Below, piece by piece: positions 16,988-25,235 of a stretch of DNA of 64,000 nucleotides (position 1 is its first letter; each line of letters starts with the position of its first letter). Source of the stretch: Streptomyces venezuelae (GTDB lineage: Bacteria > Actinomycetota > Actinomycetes > Streptomycetales > Streptomycetaceae); contig NZ_CP029194.1 in assembly GCF_008642375.1 (NCBI RefSeq), forward strand, positions 1,426,001 through 1,490,000, written 5' to 3'. Made by a program: the position numbers and the translations under genes. A model generated the notes under the pieces. That model ran no database searches. It worked only from the letters and a program-made list of their open reading frames with translations, and was not told the DNA's origin.

Positions 16988-17544
16988 ATACAGCCGCGTT
17001 CTGGGTTCTGGGCGTCGTCGCCGTCGCGAGCGGCATCATGGTCTTCCGCTTCGACTCGATGGCGCGCGCGACCTTCGCATTGCTCACCGCACTGCTGTGC
17101 GTGGGCGGGGAGTTGATCGTGCTCGGCCTGGACTATCTGGGCATCGCCACCGTTCTGATGATGACGATCGAGATGGCCATCATGGCCGTCTTCATGATCA
17201 TGTTCATGATGAACCCGGCCGGGCTCATGCCGATGACGATGATCCACAACAAGCGCGGTGCCGCCGTCATCTGCGCTCTCTCGTTCGCCCTGCTTGTCGT
17301 CGGCATCCTGCTCGCCCCGTGGCCCCGACGGCAGGGACGTGCCCCGGCCGATCCGACGATGGACCTCGGGATGTCCCTCATGGGGCCGCAGATGCTGACC
17401 ATGCTGACGCTCGGCATGGCGCTGTTCGCGACGATCGTGGCGACCGTCGTGCTCGCCACCCGGCGCGGCAGATACGACCGCTTCGGCGACGGTCTCCAGG
17501 ACGCCCCGCCCGCGGACCCGGTTCGAGGAGGGCTGGGCCGGTGA
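16984..17544 (+). CDS. nuoJ: NADH-quinone oxidoreductase subunit J-like
   Basis: 186 residues, five helices. GTG 16984 overlaps the nuoH stop (GTGA). Typical blocks: LLCVGGELIVLGLDYLGIATVLM, then a Met-rich stretch MTIEMAIMAVFMIMFMMNPAGLMPM. The high Met density exceeds usual NuoJ and could be chance or metal-related. Membrane arm of the complex, near NuoA/NuoK. Confidence 0.88.
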   Translation: MNTAAFWVLGVVAVASGIMVFRFDSMARATFALLTALLCVGGELIVLGLDYLGIATVLMMTIEMAIMAVFMIMFMMNPAGLMPMTMIHNKRGAAVICALSFALLVVGILLAPWPRRQGRAPADPTMDLGMSLMGPQMLTMLTLGMALFATIVATVVLATRRGRYDRFGDGLQDAPPADPVRGGLGR

Positions 17545-17846
17545 GCCTGCAACTGTTCCTGATCGTCGCCGCCGCACTGTTCTGCATCGGACTGTTCGGC
17601 GCGCTGACCCAGCAGTCGATCGTGATGCTGATGATGGGCCTGGAGCTGATGCTGGGCGGGGTGATCCTCGCCGCCGGCGCGGCCTGGCAGTACATCGCGC
17701 CCACCACGGCCGACGGACAGGTCCTGATCGTGGTCGCCATCACCGCCATGGCCCTGGAGATGGCGGTCGGTTTCGCCGTCGTCACCGCCCTTTTCCGATC
17801 CCGAGAGATCGATATGACCGACATGGCCGCGGAGTTGAAGGAGTGA
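17541..17846 (+). CDS. nuoK: NADH-quinone oxidoreductase subunit K-like
   Basis: 101 residues, three helices. GTG 17541, GTGA overlap with nuoJ. Both membrane glutamates of the antiporter-like pathway are kept: MMGLELMLGG (E36 equivalent) and MALEMAVGFA (E72 equivalent). Small antiporter-like (MrpC-type) subunit. Confidence 0.92.
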   Translation: MSLQLFLIVAAALFCIGLFGALTQQSIVMLMMGLELMLGGVILAAGAAWQYIAPTTADGQVLIVVAITAMALEMAVGFAVVTALFRSREIDMTDMAAELKE

Positions 17847-19672
17847 GCCTTCTCCTGTGGATGCTCATCGCCGTTCCGCTCGCAACCGGGTTCCTGCTCG
17901 CCCTCGCCGGGCGGCCGGCGGACCGGTGGGCCCCCGGTGCGGCCGTCACCGTGGCAGCAGTGGCACTCGGCCTGGCCATCACCGCCGCGGTCCGCCGGCC
18001 GGCGGTAGAAGCGCCCCTCCTGGAAGGTATGCCCGTCCGCCTCGCGGTGGACGGGCTCTCCGGAGTCCTTGTCGTCACCGTCACCGCCGTCACCTTCGCC
18101 GTACTGCTGTTCAGCCTGGCGGAGTTCGGCCCCAAGGAGGCGCGGGCCCGCTTCTTCGGACTGATGCTGCTCTTCGCGGGAAGCATGCTCGTCACGGTCA
18201 CCGCCGTCACCCTCCCCACGCTGCTCATGGGCTGGGAAGTGATGGGCGCCACCTCCTGGGCGCTGATCGGCTACTGGTGGCGCGAGCCCGCCCGTACGGC
18301 AGCCGCCGACACCGCCTTCCTCACCACCCGAACCGCCGATCTCGGGCTCTACCTCGCGGCGGGAGCCGCCCTGGCGGCCGCACCCGGTCCGCTCACCCTC
18401 GATGGACTGGCGGGGCTCGACGAGCCGTGGCTGTCCTTCGTGACAGCGGGTCTCCTGGTCGCGGCATTCGGCAAGTCCGCGCAACTCCCCTTCAGCTTCT
18501 GGCTGTCGCGTGCGATGCAGGGTCCGAGCCCGGTGTCGGCGCTGTTGCACTCGGCGACCATGGTCGTGGCAGGCGCGTACCTGCTGCTGCGGACCGGGCC
18601 GCTCCTCGACGCCTCCGGTTGGGGCGCGGACACGGCGGCCTGGGTGGGAGCGGCGACCGCCGTCGCCCTGGGGCTCGTCGCCGTGGCGCAGACCGATCTC
18701 AAGCAGCTGCTCGCCGCCTCCACCTGCGCGCAGATCGGATTCATGGTGCTCGCCGCCGGTGCCGCGGCGACCACCGGAGGCGTGCTGCAACTGATGGCCC
18801 ACGCCGCCGCGAAGAGTCTGCTGTTCCTGGTGGCCGGCGCCTGGCTCACGGCGTGGGGCACCCAGCAGCTCCCCCGGCTTCGCGGTGCTGCCCGGGCGTA
18901 CCGGACCGTCGGCGTGGTCTGCACCGTGGGTGCCGTCTCGCTCGCCGGGCTGCCTCCGCTCTCCCTCTGGGCGGCGAAGGACGTGCTGCTCGCGGGGGCC
19001 ATCGAGGACAGCCCGTGGCTGTATGCGACCGGGCTCGCCGCCGCCGTCCTCTCCGCCGTGTACAGCGTGAAGATCCTCCACTTCGTGTGGAGCCCCCCGG
19101 AACCGGGTGCGGCAGCCGGGCGGCGGATCCCCGGCGGAGCGGTCGCGCCCCTGGTGCTGCTCGCCCTCGCGTGTCTCGCCCTGACGCCCGTCGCGTTCCC
19201 TCCCGTACGCGACGCGCTCACCGGATACCTCGGCGCGGAGGCCCAACCAGATCTGAGAATCTGGGAGTTCGCGCTGTCCGGTGCGCTCGCCCTCGTCGCC
19301 TCCGCTGTCACCTGGGCTTGGGGCGAAACCCGGACCTGGGGCCTCGCCCGGGAGTGGCTCGGTCTCGAACGCGCCGCTCATGTCCTCCTCGTATCCCCCA
19401 CGCTGCGGATCGCTCGTGCCGCCGCCGCCTTCGACGACCGTGTCCTGGACCGCGCCGTGGACGCCTCCGCCCAGGGCGCGATTGCCTGCGCCCGTTGGAC
19501 GAACCGGTTCGTCGAGGGGGCGGTCGGCGGCGCGGTCGAGGGCGTCGCCTCCGCGGCCCGGCAGCTCGGCGGATGGGCCCGACGCCCGCAGACCGGGCAA
19601 CTCCACCAGTACCTCGCTCAGGCCGTTGCCGCCTTCTCCGTCATCGCCGTCGTGCTCGTCCTCGTGAGGTAA
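17843..19672 (+). CDS. nuoL: NADH-quinone oxidoreductase subunit L-like
   Basis: 609 residues, 14-16 helices. GTG 17843, GTGA overlap with nuoK. Antiporter-like proton channel: MGWEVMGATSWALIG keeps the helix-5 Glu, LLHSATMVVAGAYLL and TDLKQLLAASTCAQIGFM keep the conserved Lys region, AHAAAKSLLFLVAG the second. Ends with an amphipathic stretch and a last helix, as in true NuoL. Pumping subunit of the membrane arm. Confidence 0.93.
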   Translation: MSLLLWMLIAVPLATGFLLALAGRPADRWAPGAAVTVAAVALGLAITAAVRRPAVEAPLLEGMPVRLAVDGLSGVLVVTVTAVTFAVLLFSLAEFGPKEARARFFGLMLLFAGSMLVTVTAVTLPTLLMGWEVMGATSWALIGYWWREPARTAAADTAFLTTRTADLGLYLAAGAALAAAPGPLTLDGLAGLDEPWLSFVTAGLLVAAFGKSAQLPFSFWLSRAMQGPSPVSALLHSATMVVAGAYLLLRTGPLLDASGWGADTAAWVGAATAVALGLVAVAQTDLKQLLAASTCAQIGFMVLAAGAAATTGGVLQLMAHAAAKSLLFLVAGAWLTAWGTQQLPRLRGAARAYRTVGVVCTVGAVSLAGLPPLSLWAAKDVLLAGAIEDSPWLYATGLAAAVLSAVYSVKILHFVWSPPEPGAAAGRRIPGGAVAPLVLLALACLALTPVAFPPVRDALTGYLGAEAQPDLRIWEFALSGALALVASAVTWAWGETRTWGLAREWLGLERAAHVLLVSPTLRIARAAAAFDDRVLDRAVDASAQGAIACARWTNRFVEGAVGGAVEGVASAARQLGGWARRPQTGQLHQYLAQAVAAFSVIAVVLVLVR

Positions 19673-19675
19673 ACC

Positions 19676-21181
19676 GTGCTCACCGCCCTCGTCTTCGCCC
19701 CGACAGCGATCGCCCTGCTGCTCCTCGCACTCCCATCCCGGATCCCCGTCCAGGCGCTGCGCGCCGTCTGGGTGGCAACGGCCGCCGTCGAACTCGGCCT
19801 CGTCGTCGCCATCTGGGCCGGGTACGAGACGACGGGCGGTATGCAGTACGAGGTAAGGGCCCGCTGGATCCCCAGCGCGGGCGTGAGCTACCACATCGGC
19901 GTCGACGGCCTGTCCCTGCCGCTGCTCGCCCTCACGTGCGTGCTGTTCCTCGCCTGCTCGGTGTACGCGCTGCGTGAGAGCCGCCGGTTCCGCGAGTTCG
20001 CCGCCCTCTTCCTCTTCCTCCAGACGACCTGCCTGGGACTGTTCGTCTCCCTCGACCTGATCCTGTTCTTCGTCTTCTTCGACCTGTCGATCGTGGCGAT
20101 GTACTTCATCATCGCCGGATGGGGACACCGCGACGCCAAGCGAGCCGCGCTGACGTTCTTCCTCTACACGTTCATCGGCTCGCTCGCGCTGCTCCTCGGC
20201 TTCATCGGGCTGTACCTCGCAGCAACCCCGCACACCTTCGACATCATTGAGCTGACCCGGCAGAACCCCCTCGCAGGCCGGTCCGCGTACGCCGCCCTCG
20301 TCCTGCTCGCCGTCGCCATCGGCCTCGCCGTGAAGACCCCGACGGTCCCCTTCCACACCTGGCTGCCACCCGCCCACACCGAAGCCCCGGCGGCAGGATC
20401 GGCGATCCTCGCCGGGGTCCTCCTGAAGATGGGGACGTACGGATTCCTGCGCATCGCCATGCCGCTGCTGCCCGACGCGTGGCGGCGGTACGCCCTCGTC
20501 CTCGTCGTGATCGGGGTCCTGTCCGTTCTCCACGGAGCCCTTGTGGCACTGGCACAGACCGACTTCAAACGGATGGTCGCGTACACCTCCGTCAATCACA
20601 TGGGCTACATCGTCCTGGCCGTCGGCGCCGCCGCCGCGACCGCCGACACCTCGGCCCAGGCCCGCTCCCTCGCGATCACCGGCTCGGTCACCCAGATGGT
20701 CAGCCACGGACTCATCACCGGCGCGCTGTTCCTCCTCGCCGGGGTGCTGTACGAGCGGGGGCAGACGTACGAGATGGGCGCGTACGGCGGACTCGCCGCC
20801 ACCGCACCCGTCTTCGCCGCCCTCACCGGCGTGGCCGCCTTCGCGTCGCTCGGACTTCCCGGCTTCTCCGGCTTCATCGCGGAGTTCCAGATCTTCACCG
20901 GCTCCCTCGGGCCGAGGCCGCTCGCCACCGCGCTCGCCGTGCTCGGCATCCTGCTCACGGCCGGACTGTTCCTGCGCGCGCTGCGGCAGATCCTGATGGG
21001 ACCGCTGCGCCTGCCCGACGCTCCCGGTACGCCACGGGCGTTCCCGGACCTTCGGCCCCACGAGAGTGCTGCCGTCGTCCCGCTCCTCGCCTTGGCCGTC
21101 GTCCTCGGCATCGCGCCTCGCTTCCTCCTCGACGTCATCGAGCCGGCTTCCCGCACGGTCCTGGAGCAGCTCGCCCGATGA
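19676..21181 (+). CDS. nuoM: NADH-quinone oxidoreductase subunit M-like
   Basis: 501 residues. GTG 19676, 3 bases after nuoL. Blocks FHTWLPPAHTEAPAAGSAILAG and TDFKRMVAYTSVNHMG are intact. The helix-5 position normally Glu (FFFWE) is Asp here (FFVFFDLSIVAMYF), by eye alignment. Antiporter-like pumping subunit. Confidence 0.93.
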   Translation: MLTALVFAPTAIALLLLALPSRIPVQALRAVWVATAAVELGLVVAIWAGYETTGGMQYEVRARWIPSAGVSYHIGVDGLSLPLLALTCVLFLACSVYALRESRRFREFAALFLFLQTTCLGLFVSLDLILFFVFFDLSIVAMYFIIAGWGHRDAKRAALTFFLYTFIGSLALLLGFIGLYLAATPHTFDIIELTRQNPLAGRSAYAALVLLAVAIGLAVKTPTVPFHTWLPPAHTEAPAAGSAILAGVLLKMGTYGFLRIAMPLLPDAWRRYALVLVVIGVLSVLHGALVALAQTDFKRMVAYTSVNHMGYIVLAVGAAAATADTSAQARSLAITGSVTQMVSHGLITGALFLLAGVLYERGQTYEMGAYGGLAATAPVFAALTGVAAFASLGLPGFSGFIAEFQIFTGSLGPRPLATALAVLGILLTAGLFLRALRQILMGPLRLPDAPGTPRAFPDLRPHESAAVVPLLALAVVLGIAPRFLLDVIEPASRTVLEQLAR

Positions 21182-22605
21182 ACGTCATGAGCGAGATGAA
21201 CGAGAACCCGCTCGACATCCTCCCTGAGGTACTGCTGGCGGCCTCGGCCGTTCTCGGGCTGCTCCTCGGCGCGTGGCTGCCGCGCGGCCGGCAGTGGCTG
21301 GTGGGGCTCCTCGCGGCCGTGGCGGCTGGCGTCGGGATCGTGGCGGCGGCCGTCGCCGCGGCCCGCCCCGACCTGACCGCTTTCGGCGAGGCATTCACCG
21401 TCGATCCGGTCACCTCCACGTCCCGGATCGTCGTCCTGGGCGCCGTGCTGATCGTCCTCGCCCTCTTCGCGAGGCCGTTCCACGCGCACCCGCGCGAGAG
21501 CGAGACGTACGTCCTGCTCCAGCTGTCCGCCCTCGGCGCTCTCGTCATGGCCGGCACTCAGGACCTGCTGTTGCTCGCCGCCGGATACCTGCTCGCGAGC
21601 GTCCCCGCGTACACGCTCGCGGGCTTCCGCAAGGACGGGCCGGGCACGGAGGCCGCGCTCAAGTACTACGTGATCGGCGCGCTGCTCGGCGTGCTGATGC
21701 TGGCCGGGATCACCGTCCTGTACGCGGCGGGGCGGGCAACCGGCTACCCGCTGCTCGGCCCCTCGCTCCCCGAAGCCCCCGTGGCGCTCGTCGCCACAGG
21801 CACCGTCGGGCTGCTCGCCGGAGTGCTGTTCAAAGCCGGAGCCGTCCCGGCCCACTTCTGGGTACCGGACGCGATCCAGGGCAGTACGGCGCCCGTCGCC
21901 GCGTTCTTGACCACGATTCCGAAGATCGGCGCACTGGCGGCCCTGCTTCGGCTCGGCGAGGCGGTCCTCGCCGACAGCGGAATGCCGTGGGCGGCCGTGA
22001 TCTCCGTGGTGGCCGCGGCCTCGATGACACTGGGCAACCTGGCCGCCTTCTTCCAGGACGACGTGAAGCGGCTCCTCGCGTACTCGACGATCAGCCAGGT
22101 CGGCTACCTGCTGCTGCCCGTCGCGGTGGCCGGCCGATCGGACCTTGCCCAGGAAGCCCTGCTGTACTACGTGGCCGCGTACGCCGTCACGAACCTGGGC
22201 GCCTTCGCCGTGGTCTGCGCCCTCCCCCAGGCCACCCGGCTCGCCGACTACCGCGGCCTGGCTCGACGGCGCCCGCTCCTGGCCGCGAGTCTCGTCATCT
22301 GCCTCCTCGGGCTTGTGGGCACCCCGCCGACCGCCGTGTTCGTCGGCAAACTGGAGGCGTTCAGCGCCGCCTTCGACGGCGGATACGCCTGGCTGGCCGT
22401 CCTGGCAGCCGTCAACACCGTCGCCTCCCTCTTCTACTACCTGCGCTGGATCGTGCCGGCGGTCTCGCGGGGCGACGGCGCCGCCCTTGCCGGAGAGGAC
22501 CGACCGGCACGAGGTATCGCCTACACGGCCACCGTGATGTCAGTAGGGCTCGGGCTGGCCGCAGGGCCTGTACTCCCCGCCTTGGGCAGCTCGCTCGCCA
22601 CCTAG
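21178..22605 (+). CDS. nuoN: NADH-quinone oxidoreductase subunit N-like
   Basis: 475 residues. ATG 21178 overlaps the nuoM stop (ATGA). Keeps KAGAVPAHFWVPDAIQGSTAPVAAF and DDVKRLLAYSTISQVGYLLLP. The helix-5 Glu of canonical NuoN (LELLSLP) appears as Leu (GYLLASVPAYTLAGF). Last gene of the operon; no nuoE, F, G, I, C or recognisable functional B/D is present. Confidence 0.92.
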   Translation: MNVMSEMNENPLDILPEVLLAASAVLGLLLGAWLPRGRQWLVGLLAAVAAGVGIVAAAVAAARPDLTAFGEAFTVDPVTSTSRIVVLGAVLIVLALFARPFHAHPRESETYVLLQLSALGALVMAGTQDLLLLAAGYLLASVPAYTLAGFRKDGPGTEAALKYYVIGALLGVLMLAGITVLYAAGRATGYPLLGPSLPEAPVALVATGTVGLLAGVLFKAGAVPAHFWVPDAIQGSTAPVAAFLTTIPKIGALAALLRLGEAVLADSGMPWAAVISVVAAASMTLGNLAAFFQDDVKRLLAYSTISQVGYLLLPVAVAGRSDLAQEALLYYVAAYAVTNLGAFAVVCALPQATRLADYRGLARRRPLLAASLVICLLGLVGTPPTAVFVGKLEAFSAAFDGGYAWLAVLAAVNTVASLFYYLRWIVPAVSRGDGAALAGEDRPARGIAYTATVMSVGLGLAAGPVLPALGSSLAT

Positions 22606-22868
22606 TTAGTGGTCGTGGCTGTGGGGCAGGGCTGCATGAAGAGCGACGGCGCCATCGAGCGCGTTGCGCAGTTCGTTCAGCTGATGTGCGGTGAGCGGAC
22701 CGTCGCCCACCGGCTGGAGCGTGTCGTACTGCGGCGGGTTGACGATGCTGGTGGGCTGGTAGTCCTTCACCTGCCGCTCGAGATCCGGCCGCACCCACGG
22801 CCGCGTGCGTCCCGTTCATCGTCGTCTATGTCAGCGACGTTGCGGCGGATGCCGTCACCTCGGATCAC
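22606..22868 (-). pseudogene. Frameshifted small gene, unrecognised
   Basis: On the minus strand AAGGAG precedes a GTG at 22868 and the frame reads MIRGDGIRRNVADIDDDERDARGR. About 24 codons later a second frame takes over, reading VRPDLERQVKDYQPTSIVNP ... LTAHQLNELRNALDGAVALHAALPHSHDH and ending with TAA at 22606. The two pieces look like one protein of about 87 residues split by a single-base shift, either a decayed gene or a sequence error. The start recalls tyrosinase N-termini (RRNVA-L---ER-A), and the HSHDH end suits the metal context, but I cannot name it. Confidence 0.4.
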
Positions 22869-23071
22869 AAGATCACTCCTTCACGAGGTGAAGTGGTCCG
22901 GGTAAGCGTCGTTCAACGCCCAATGGTTGAACTGGACTTCACCGAACCGGGGAGGAACTCCCCTTTCCAGTCCGCCACGAAAAGGAGCCATGTGCATGTG
23001 GATCAGGCGCCGCCGTGCAGCGTCCGCGGCCCTGGATTCCCACAGTCCACAAGCAGCCGCATTGCGGAACA

Positions 23072-23572
23072 ATGGAGCTTAGGAACTGTTCGTCGCGTAC
23101 CGCAGTGGTGATGACCGTGATGGTCGCTTTGTTGGCGACGCTCGTGGGAGTGCTGATCGTGGCGGTTCTGGCGTACGACATCGTCCGCCTGATCAGCACG
23201 GGCGAAAGCCGCTGTCCTCCCCTGGCCCGGTTGCGCGGCCACCGTGCCGCCCTGGCGGCGTCCGAGCGCTGGTGTACGGGGCTCCGTCTGCGCGACCGGA
23301 TCAGCGCCGGCGAGTACCGACGCCGGATGAGCAGGATCGCGCGGGGTCGCAGGCGGTTACGGGGCCGAGCACCCCTGCGGGTGGACGAACCGGCGCGTAC
23401 GGCGGAGTCGGGAGCGCTCGCCCAGGTCGCCGGAGCGAGGCTGGCCCTGACCCCTTCGGCAGCCCCCCATCTCACCGGTGATCCCCATGACGTTCCTCCC
23501 CCGCATGCCTCGTGCCGCTCTCGCCACGACCGGCGTCCTCTGTCTCACTCTCCTCGTCGCCGGCTGCGGTGA
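23072..23572 (+). CDS. Small membrane protein with SHOCT-like segment
   Basis: 166 residues from ATG 23072 (or ATG 23111). One helix VMVALLATLVGVLIVAVLAYDIV, then a basic region with RLRDRISAGEYRRRMSRI, which resembles the SHOCT motif (L--G-I---EY---K). The end overlaps the next gene by 86 bases, which is a reason for doubt about the exact reading frame end. Unknown function. Confidence 0.5.
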   Translation: MELRNCSSRTAVVMTVMVALLATLVGVLIVAVLAYDIVRLISTGESRCPPLARLRGHRAALAASERWCTGLRLRDRISAGEYRRRMSRIARGRRRLRGRAPLRVDEPARTAESGALAQVAGARLALTPSAAPHLTGDPHDVPPPHASCRSRHDRRPLSHSPRRRLR

Positions 23573-23924
23573 CAACGGCGGAGGCACATACTCACCTGTC
23601 ACAAGCGCCCCAAGCGCACCTGGTACGCAGAGTGCATCAACCACCCCACCCCCGAGCCCCACCACCTCCGCCGAGGTCCGCATCACCATCCGCGGCTTCG
23701 CCTTCCAGCCGGCGGACCTGAAGGTACGTCCCGGTACAACGGTCACCGTCGTGAACGAGGATTCGGCGTCCCACACCGTGACGGCTACGGGTAGCGACGC
23801 ATTCGACACGGGAGAGATCGCGGGCGGCCGTTCTGCCACTTTCACCGCCCCGGACAAGCCGGGCACGTACCCCTTCTTCTGCTCGATCCACCCGAACATG
23901 AAGGCGACGCTCACCGTCGCCTGA
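23487..23924 (+). CDS. Cupredoxin lipoprotein (plastocyanin-like)
   Basis: 145 residues. Lipobox LLVAGCGD (Cys about 26), a Thr/Ser/Pro linker, then a type I copper domain of about 85 residues: FAFQPADLKVRPGTTVTVVNEDSASHTV supplies the first His ligand and PFFCSIHPNMKATLTV supplies Cys, His and Met. All four ligands are present. Periplasm-side/extracellular copper carrier or electron carrier. Start taken at ATG 23487; GTG 23478 is possible. Confidence 0.93.
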   Translation: MTFLPRMPRAALATTGVLCLTLLVAGCGDNGGGTYSPVTSAPSAPGTQSASTTPPPSPTTSAEVRITIRGFAFQPADLKVRPGTTVTVVNEDSASHTVTATGSDAFDTGEIAGGRSATFTAPDKPGTYPFFCSIHPNMKATLTVA

Positions 23925-23993
23925 ATCGCCTGACCGGCTCCGTCGTCTCTACGATGGAGAGGGAAGACCGCGGCCCCGGGAGGTGTGCCGCTC

Positions 23994-24629
23994 ATGGGAT
24001 ACCCCGGTTCGGACGACAAGTCCGCCGCACGCCGCGCGCGGGCGGAGGAGCTGCGCCGAGCGGAGCGTGTGCGGGAGCACCGTAGGCGTGTCACCACGTT
24101 CGCCGTCTCGGCGGCGATTCTGGCGGCGGCCCTCGGCGGTCTCGGTTACCTCGTCTCGACCAGCGGCGACGACGGCCAGAGCGCGACCGCACCGATCGCG
24201 GGCGAGCGGACCTGGCAGAACCTCTCCAGGAACCACGTCACCGCAGCCGTCTCCTATCCGATGACTCCGCCTGCCGGCGGCGACCACGATCCCGTCTGGC
24301 AGAACTGCGACGGCGACGTCTACACGTCCCCGGTGCGGGACGAGAACGCGGTGCACGCGCTGGAGCATGGCGCCGTGTGGGTGACGTATACGAACAAGGC
24401 GACCGCCGCGGACATCCAAGCGCTGGGCGAGCGGGTCAGCAAGACGCCGTACACCCTGATGAGCCCACGCACCGAACAGTCCGCACCGATCGTCCTCACG
24501 GCCTGGGGCCACCAGGTCGGGGTGACCAGCGCCGCCGACGCGCGGGTCGGCGTCTTCCTTGACCGCTACGTCCAGGGGCCGCAGACTCCGGAGCCGGGTG
24601 CGACGTGCAGCGGCGGCGTCACCTCATAA
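23994..24629 (+). CDS. DUF3105 membrane-anchored protein
   Basis: 211 residues. ATG 23994 lies 10 bases after GGGAGG. A very basic N-terminus (RRARAEELRRAERVREHRRR), one helix, then the DUF3105 domain: YPMTPPAGGDHDPVWQNCDGDVYTSPVRDENAVHALEHGAVWVTY, with LMSPRTEQSAPIVLTAWG later. His and Cys residues of HD-VWQNCG and ALEHG are conserved in the family. DUF3105 genes often accompany DUF305 and cupredoxin genes; role unproven, possibly copper handling at the surface. Confidence 0.93.
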   Translation: MGYPGSDDKSAARRARAEELRRAERVREHRRRVTTFAVSAAILAAALGGLGYLVSTSGDDGQSATAPIAGERTWQNLSRNHVTAAVSYPMTPPAGGDHDPVWQNCDGDVYTSPVRDENAVHALEHGAVWVTYTNKATAADIQALGERVSKTPYTLMSPRTEQSAPIVLTAWGHQVGVTSAADARVGVFLDRYVQGPQTPEPGATCSGGVTS

Positions 24630-24676
24630 CGACGGCGTCGCCGTGTGCGGATACCCGGCGGGGCACCCAGTGCCGC

Positions 24677-24692
24677 TACGATGCCGATCGTG
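24677..24692 (+). promoter_or_regulatory. Leaderless-type promoter: -10 TACGAT, 7 bases, GTG
   Basis: GCTACGAT, GCCGATC, GTG 24690. One base longer than the other members of the set; an ATG at 24681 lies inside the -10 and is an unlikely start for this reason. Confidence 0.5.
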
Positions 24693-25124
24693 ACCCCTGC
24701 CGCGCCCTCCCGCCTCAGGCTGCTGCCTGTGCTGCTGATGGCGTGTGTCGTCACGCTGTGCCTGACCGGGCTCGCCCGTCCGGCCATGGCGATGCCGAGC
24801 ACAGCCATGTCGGAGATGCCCGGTCCGATGGAGTCCATGGGCATGGGGAACCTGCCCGGCGGGATGCATTCAGCCCACACCGGCCAGAGTCTGTCCGTGT
24901 CCGATGCCCACAGCCTTCAGCAGCCCTGCCCGATGTCGAGTATGAGCGACTGCGCGCAGCCCTCCGTCTCGCCGCTCGGCAGCGAGCAGACCGCGTGCAC
25001 CAACGGCTTCGACCGGCCGGCGCCTGCATTCATGCAGCCGGGGCCACCGCGCTCCGGTGTGCCGCCGCCTCTCGAACCGCCCTCCCCTCCTGAATTGACC
25101 CGTCTCTGCGTCAGCCGGACCTGA
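24690..25124 (+). CDS. Small exported Met/His/Cys-rich protein
   Basis: 144 residues. Signal peptide LLPVLLMACVVTLCLTGLARPAMA, then a strikingly Met-rich stretch (AMPSTAMSEMPGPMESMGMGNLPGGMHSAH), Cys in QPCPMSSMSDC and EQTAC, a Pro-rich end PPPLEPPSPPELTRLCVSRT that recalls the DUF6153 end. Met-rich exported segments commonly bind Cu(I). Unknown family; likely Cu(I) buffer by composition. Followed by the TauE/SafE-cupredoxin fusion gene. Confidence 0.7.
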   Translation: MTPAAPSRLRLLPVLLMACVVTLCLTGLARPAMAMPSTAMSEMPGPMESMGMGNLPGGMHSAHTGQSLSVSDAHSLQQPCPMSSMSDCAQPSVSPLGSEQTACTNGFDRPAPAFMQPGPPRSGVPPPLEPPSPPELTRLCVSRT

Positions 25125-25235
25125 CGGCACCCCGTCCGTGGAAGCCCTTCCTCGGACGTACCGCCCTCACGTCCGTTCGGCACGCGCCCGTACGCGCGCG
25201 CTCGTGCCGCCCTTCCTGTTCAGGAGCCCCGACGC

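Noticed and set aside
17378..21061. 1227-residue minus-strand open frame over the nuo genes
   Set aside because: Shadow of high-GC coding on the plus strand; low-complexity composition, no start signal, no family.
22939..23475. 178-residue minus frame opposite the SHOCT-like gene
   Set aside because: The plus strand frame has a membrane helix and SHOCT-like motif; the minus frame is Arg-rich with no family.
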